Assembly (NCBI GenBank): GCA_964384825.1
Contig: CAYLMM010000031.1
Location: 1 to 32,831, forward strand
Direction of reading: 5' to 3'
Source of the DNA: CAYLMM01 sp964384825
GTDB taxonomy: Bacteria > Krumholzibacteriota > Krumholzibacteriia > LZORAL124-64-63
Length of the DNA stretch: 32,831 bases
The position numbers and the translations under genes were made by a program. This document shows positions 32,295 to 32,831 of the stretch, in pieces. Below the pieces are notes generated by a model, which saw nothing but the letters and a program-made list of their open reading frames with translations, searched no databases and was not told where the DNA came from. Positions within the stretch are counted from its first letter, which is position 1. Every line of letters starts with the position of its first letter.

Positions 32295-32831
32295 TCAGCG
32301 TTCGAGCGCGAAGCCGAGATGGAAGACCTGCAGGACGGCCGCCGCCGCGCGCGCGTCGTCCACCGCGCGGTGCATCTGCAGGTCGAGGTCGATCTCCATC
32401 TTCTGGAGGATCGATTCGAGCTTCAGACCCGAAGTGCGGTGGTGGTTCTGGGCCAGCCAGGCGGTCGCCACCGCGCGGATGTCGTAGGCCCCCCCGGCGA
32501 CGCTCGCGGCGTAGTCCAGGCCGCAGAGGTCGCATTCCCGCCGGATCAGCGGGATGTCGTAGTAGACCCCGAAGGCGCCGATGATGGCCTTGTTGCGCGG
32601 TCCGTACCAGTCGAGGAACCGCCGGCCCACGACGTCCCAGCCGTCCTTTTCGGCCACGTCGGCGGGCTCGATGCCCGTCAGGCGGGTGATGAACGGGGGG
32701 ATCGGATAGTCCCGCGGCCGCACCAGCTCGCTGAAACTGTCGATCTCGGCCAGCGTCCGGCGGTCCAGACGCACCGCGCCGATCTCGATTATGTTGCTGC
32801 GTTCTATGGAGTTGCGACCCTCGTCCTCGGC
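32295..32831 (-). CDS. DEDDh 3'-5' exonuclease, 5' end outside window
   Basis: 178 codons are visible; the frame continues past the window edge, so the N-terminal D-x-E motif is missing. The first visible residues (EDEGRNSIERSNIIEIGAV) follow the ExoI motif in Eri1/KapD-like exonucleases. Later landmarks are RPRDYPIPPFITRLTGI, the Exo II aspartate in AFGVYYDIPLIRREC, and the Exo III HRAVDDARAAAAVLQ, which gives the H and last D of DEDDh. It probably trims RNA or DNA 3' ends; the Eri1/KapD resemblance favours structured RNA, but DnaQ-like DNA exonuclease is possible. Confidence 0.88.
   Translation of the reverse strand, partial: AEDEGRNSIERSNIIEIGAVRLDRRTLAEIDSFSELVRPRDYPIPPFITRLTGIEPADVAEKDGWDVVGRRFLDWYGPRNKAIIGAFGVYYDIPLIRRECDLCGLDYAASVAGGAYDIRAVATAWLAQNHHRTSGLKLESILQKMEIDLDLQMHRAVDDARAAAAVLQVFHLGFALER

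Overview
The window is GC-rich (about two thirds G+C by eye) bacterial chromosome, densely packed with genes on both strands. I see no tRNA, rRNA, CRISPR array, insertion sequence or phage gene. An outer membrane is implied by an OmpA-domain protein, an Omp85 barrel, lipoprotein signals and an LPS-core-type glycosyltransferase. The mix of families (SPFH plus ribbon-helix-helix pair, deoxyhypusine-synthase homologue, OPT transporter, AAA-type nucleotide carrier) suggests an uncultured high-GC Gram-negative lineage such as the FCB/Krumholzibacteria/Eisenbacteria/Gemmatimonadota range. That placement is inference only.

Region 1 (1-5.6 kb): a secreted esterase cut by the window edge, an erythromycin-esterase-like secreted protein, a membrane-bound LuxR-type regulator divergent from a 2-Cys peroxiredoxin, and an alkaline-phosphatase/phosphoglycerate-mutase-type metalloenzyme. 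Region 2 (5.7-9.7 kb): a sulfatase/NPP-like enzyme with a threonine nucleophile, thioredoxin, a divergent sigma-54 activator and a membrane-anchored unknown. The trxA/activator gap holds a near-consensus -24/-12 promoter facing trxA and a symmetric cluster of GTTG/CAAC dyads about 180 bp upstream of its predicted start, as expected of an activator enhancer. Region 3 (9.7-15.4 kb): an SPFH/RHH operon, an exported protein with 20 cysteines, and peptidase T divergent from an OPT oligopeptide transporter, a peptide-uptake and cleavage pair. A 33-bp inverted repeat lies downstream of the OPT gene.

Region 4 (15.4-19.8 kb) is the most unusual part. Three genes joined by ATGA overlaps encode an ATP/ADP-antiporter-like carrier, a short Omp85-type barrel and a lipoprotein with kinase-like HxDxxxxN and DFD motifs. 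One reading is an envelope phosphotransfer system fed by exported nucleotide. Region 5 (20-24.9 kb): quinone oxidoreductase-like enzyme, glycosyltransferase, OmpA-domain protein, isochorismatase-like hydrolase and a secreted PLD3-like phospholipase D. Region 6 (25-27.7 kb) is a polyamine operon: AdoMet decarboxylase, agmatinase-like ureohydrolase and a deoxyhypusine-synthase homologue. Region 7 (27.7-32.8 kb): a small membrane protein, a carboxypeptidase-regulatory-like lipoprotein, a transketolase with a consensus -35 box, and a partial DEDDh exonuclease.

All family names come from reading motifs and from memory of the families; no database search was run.
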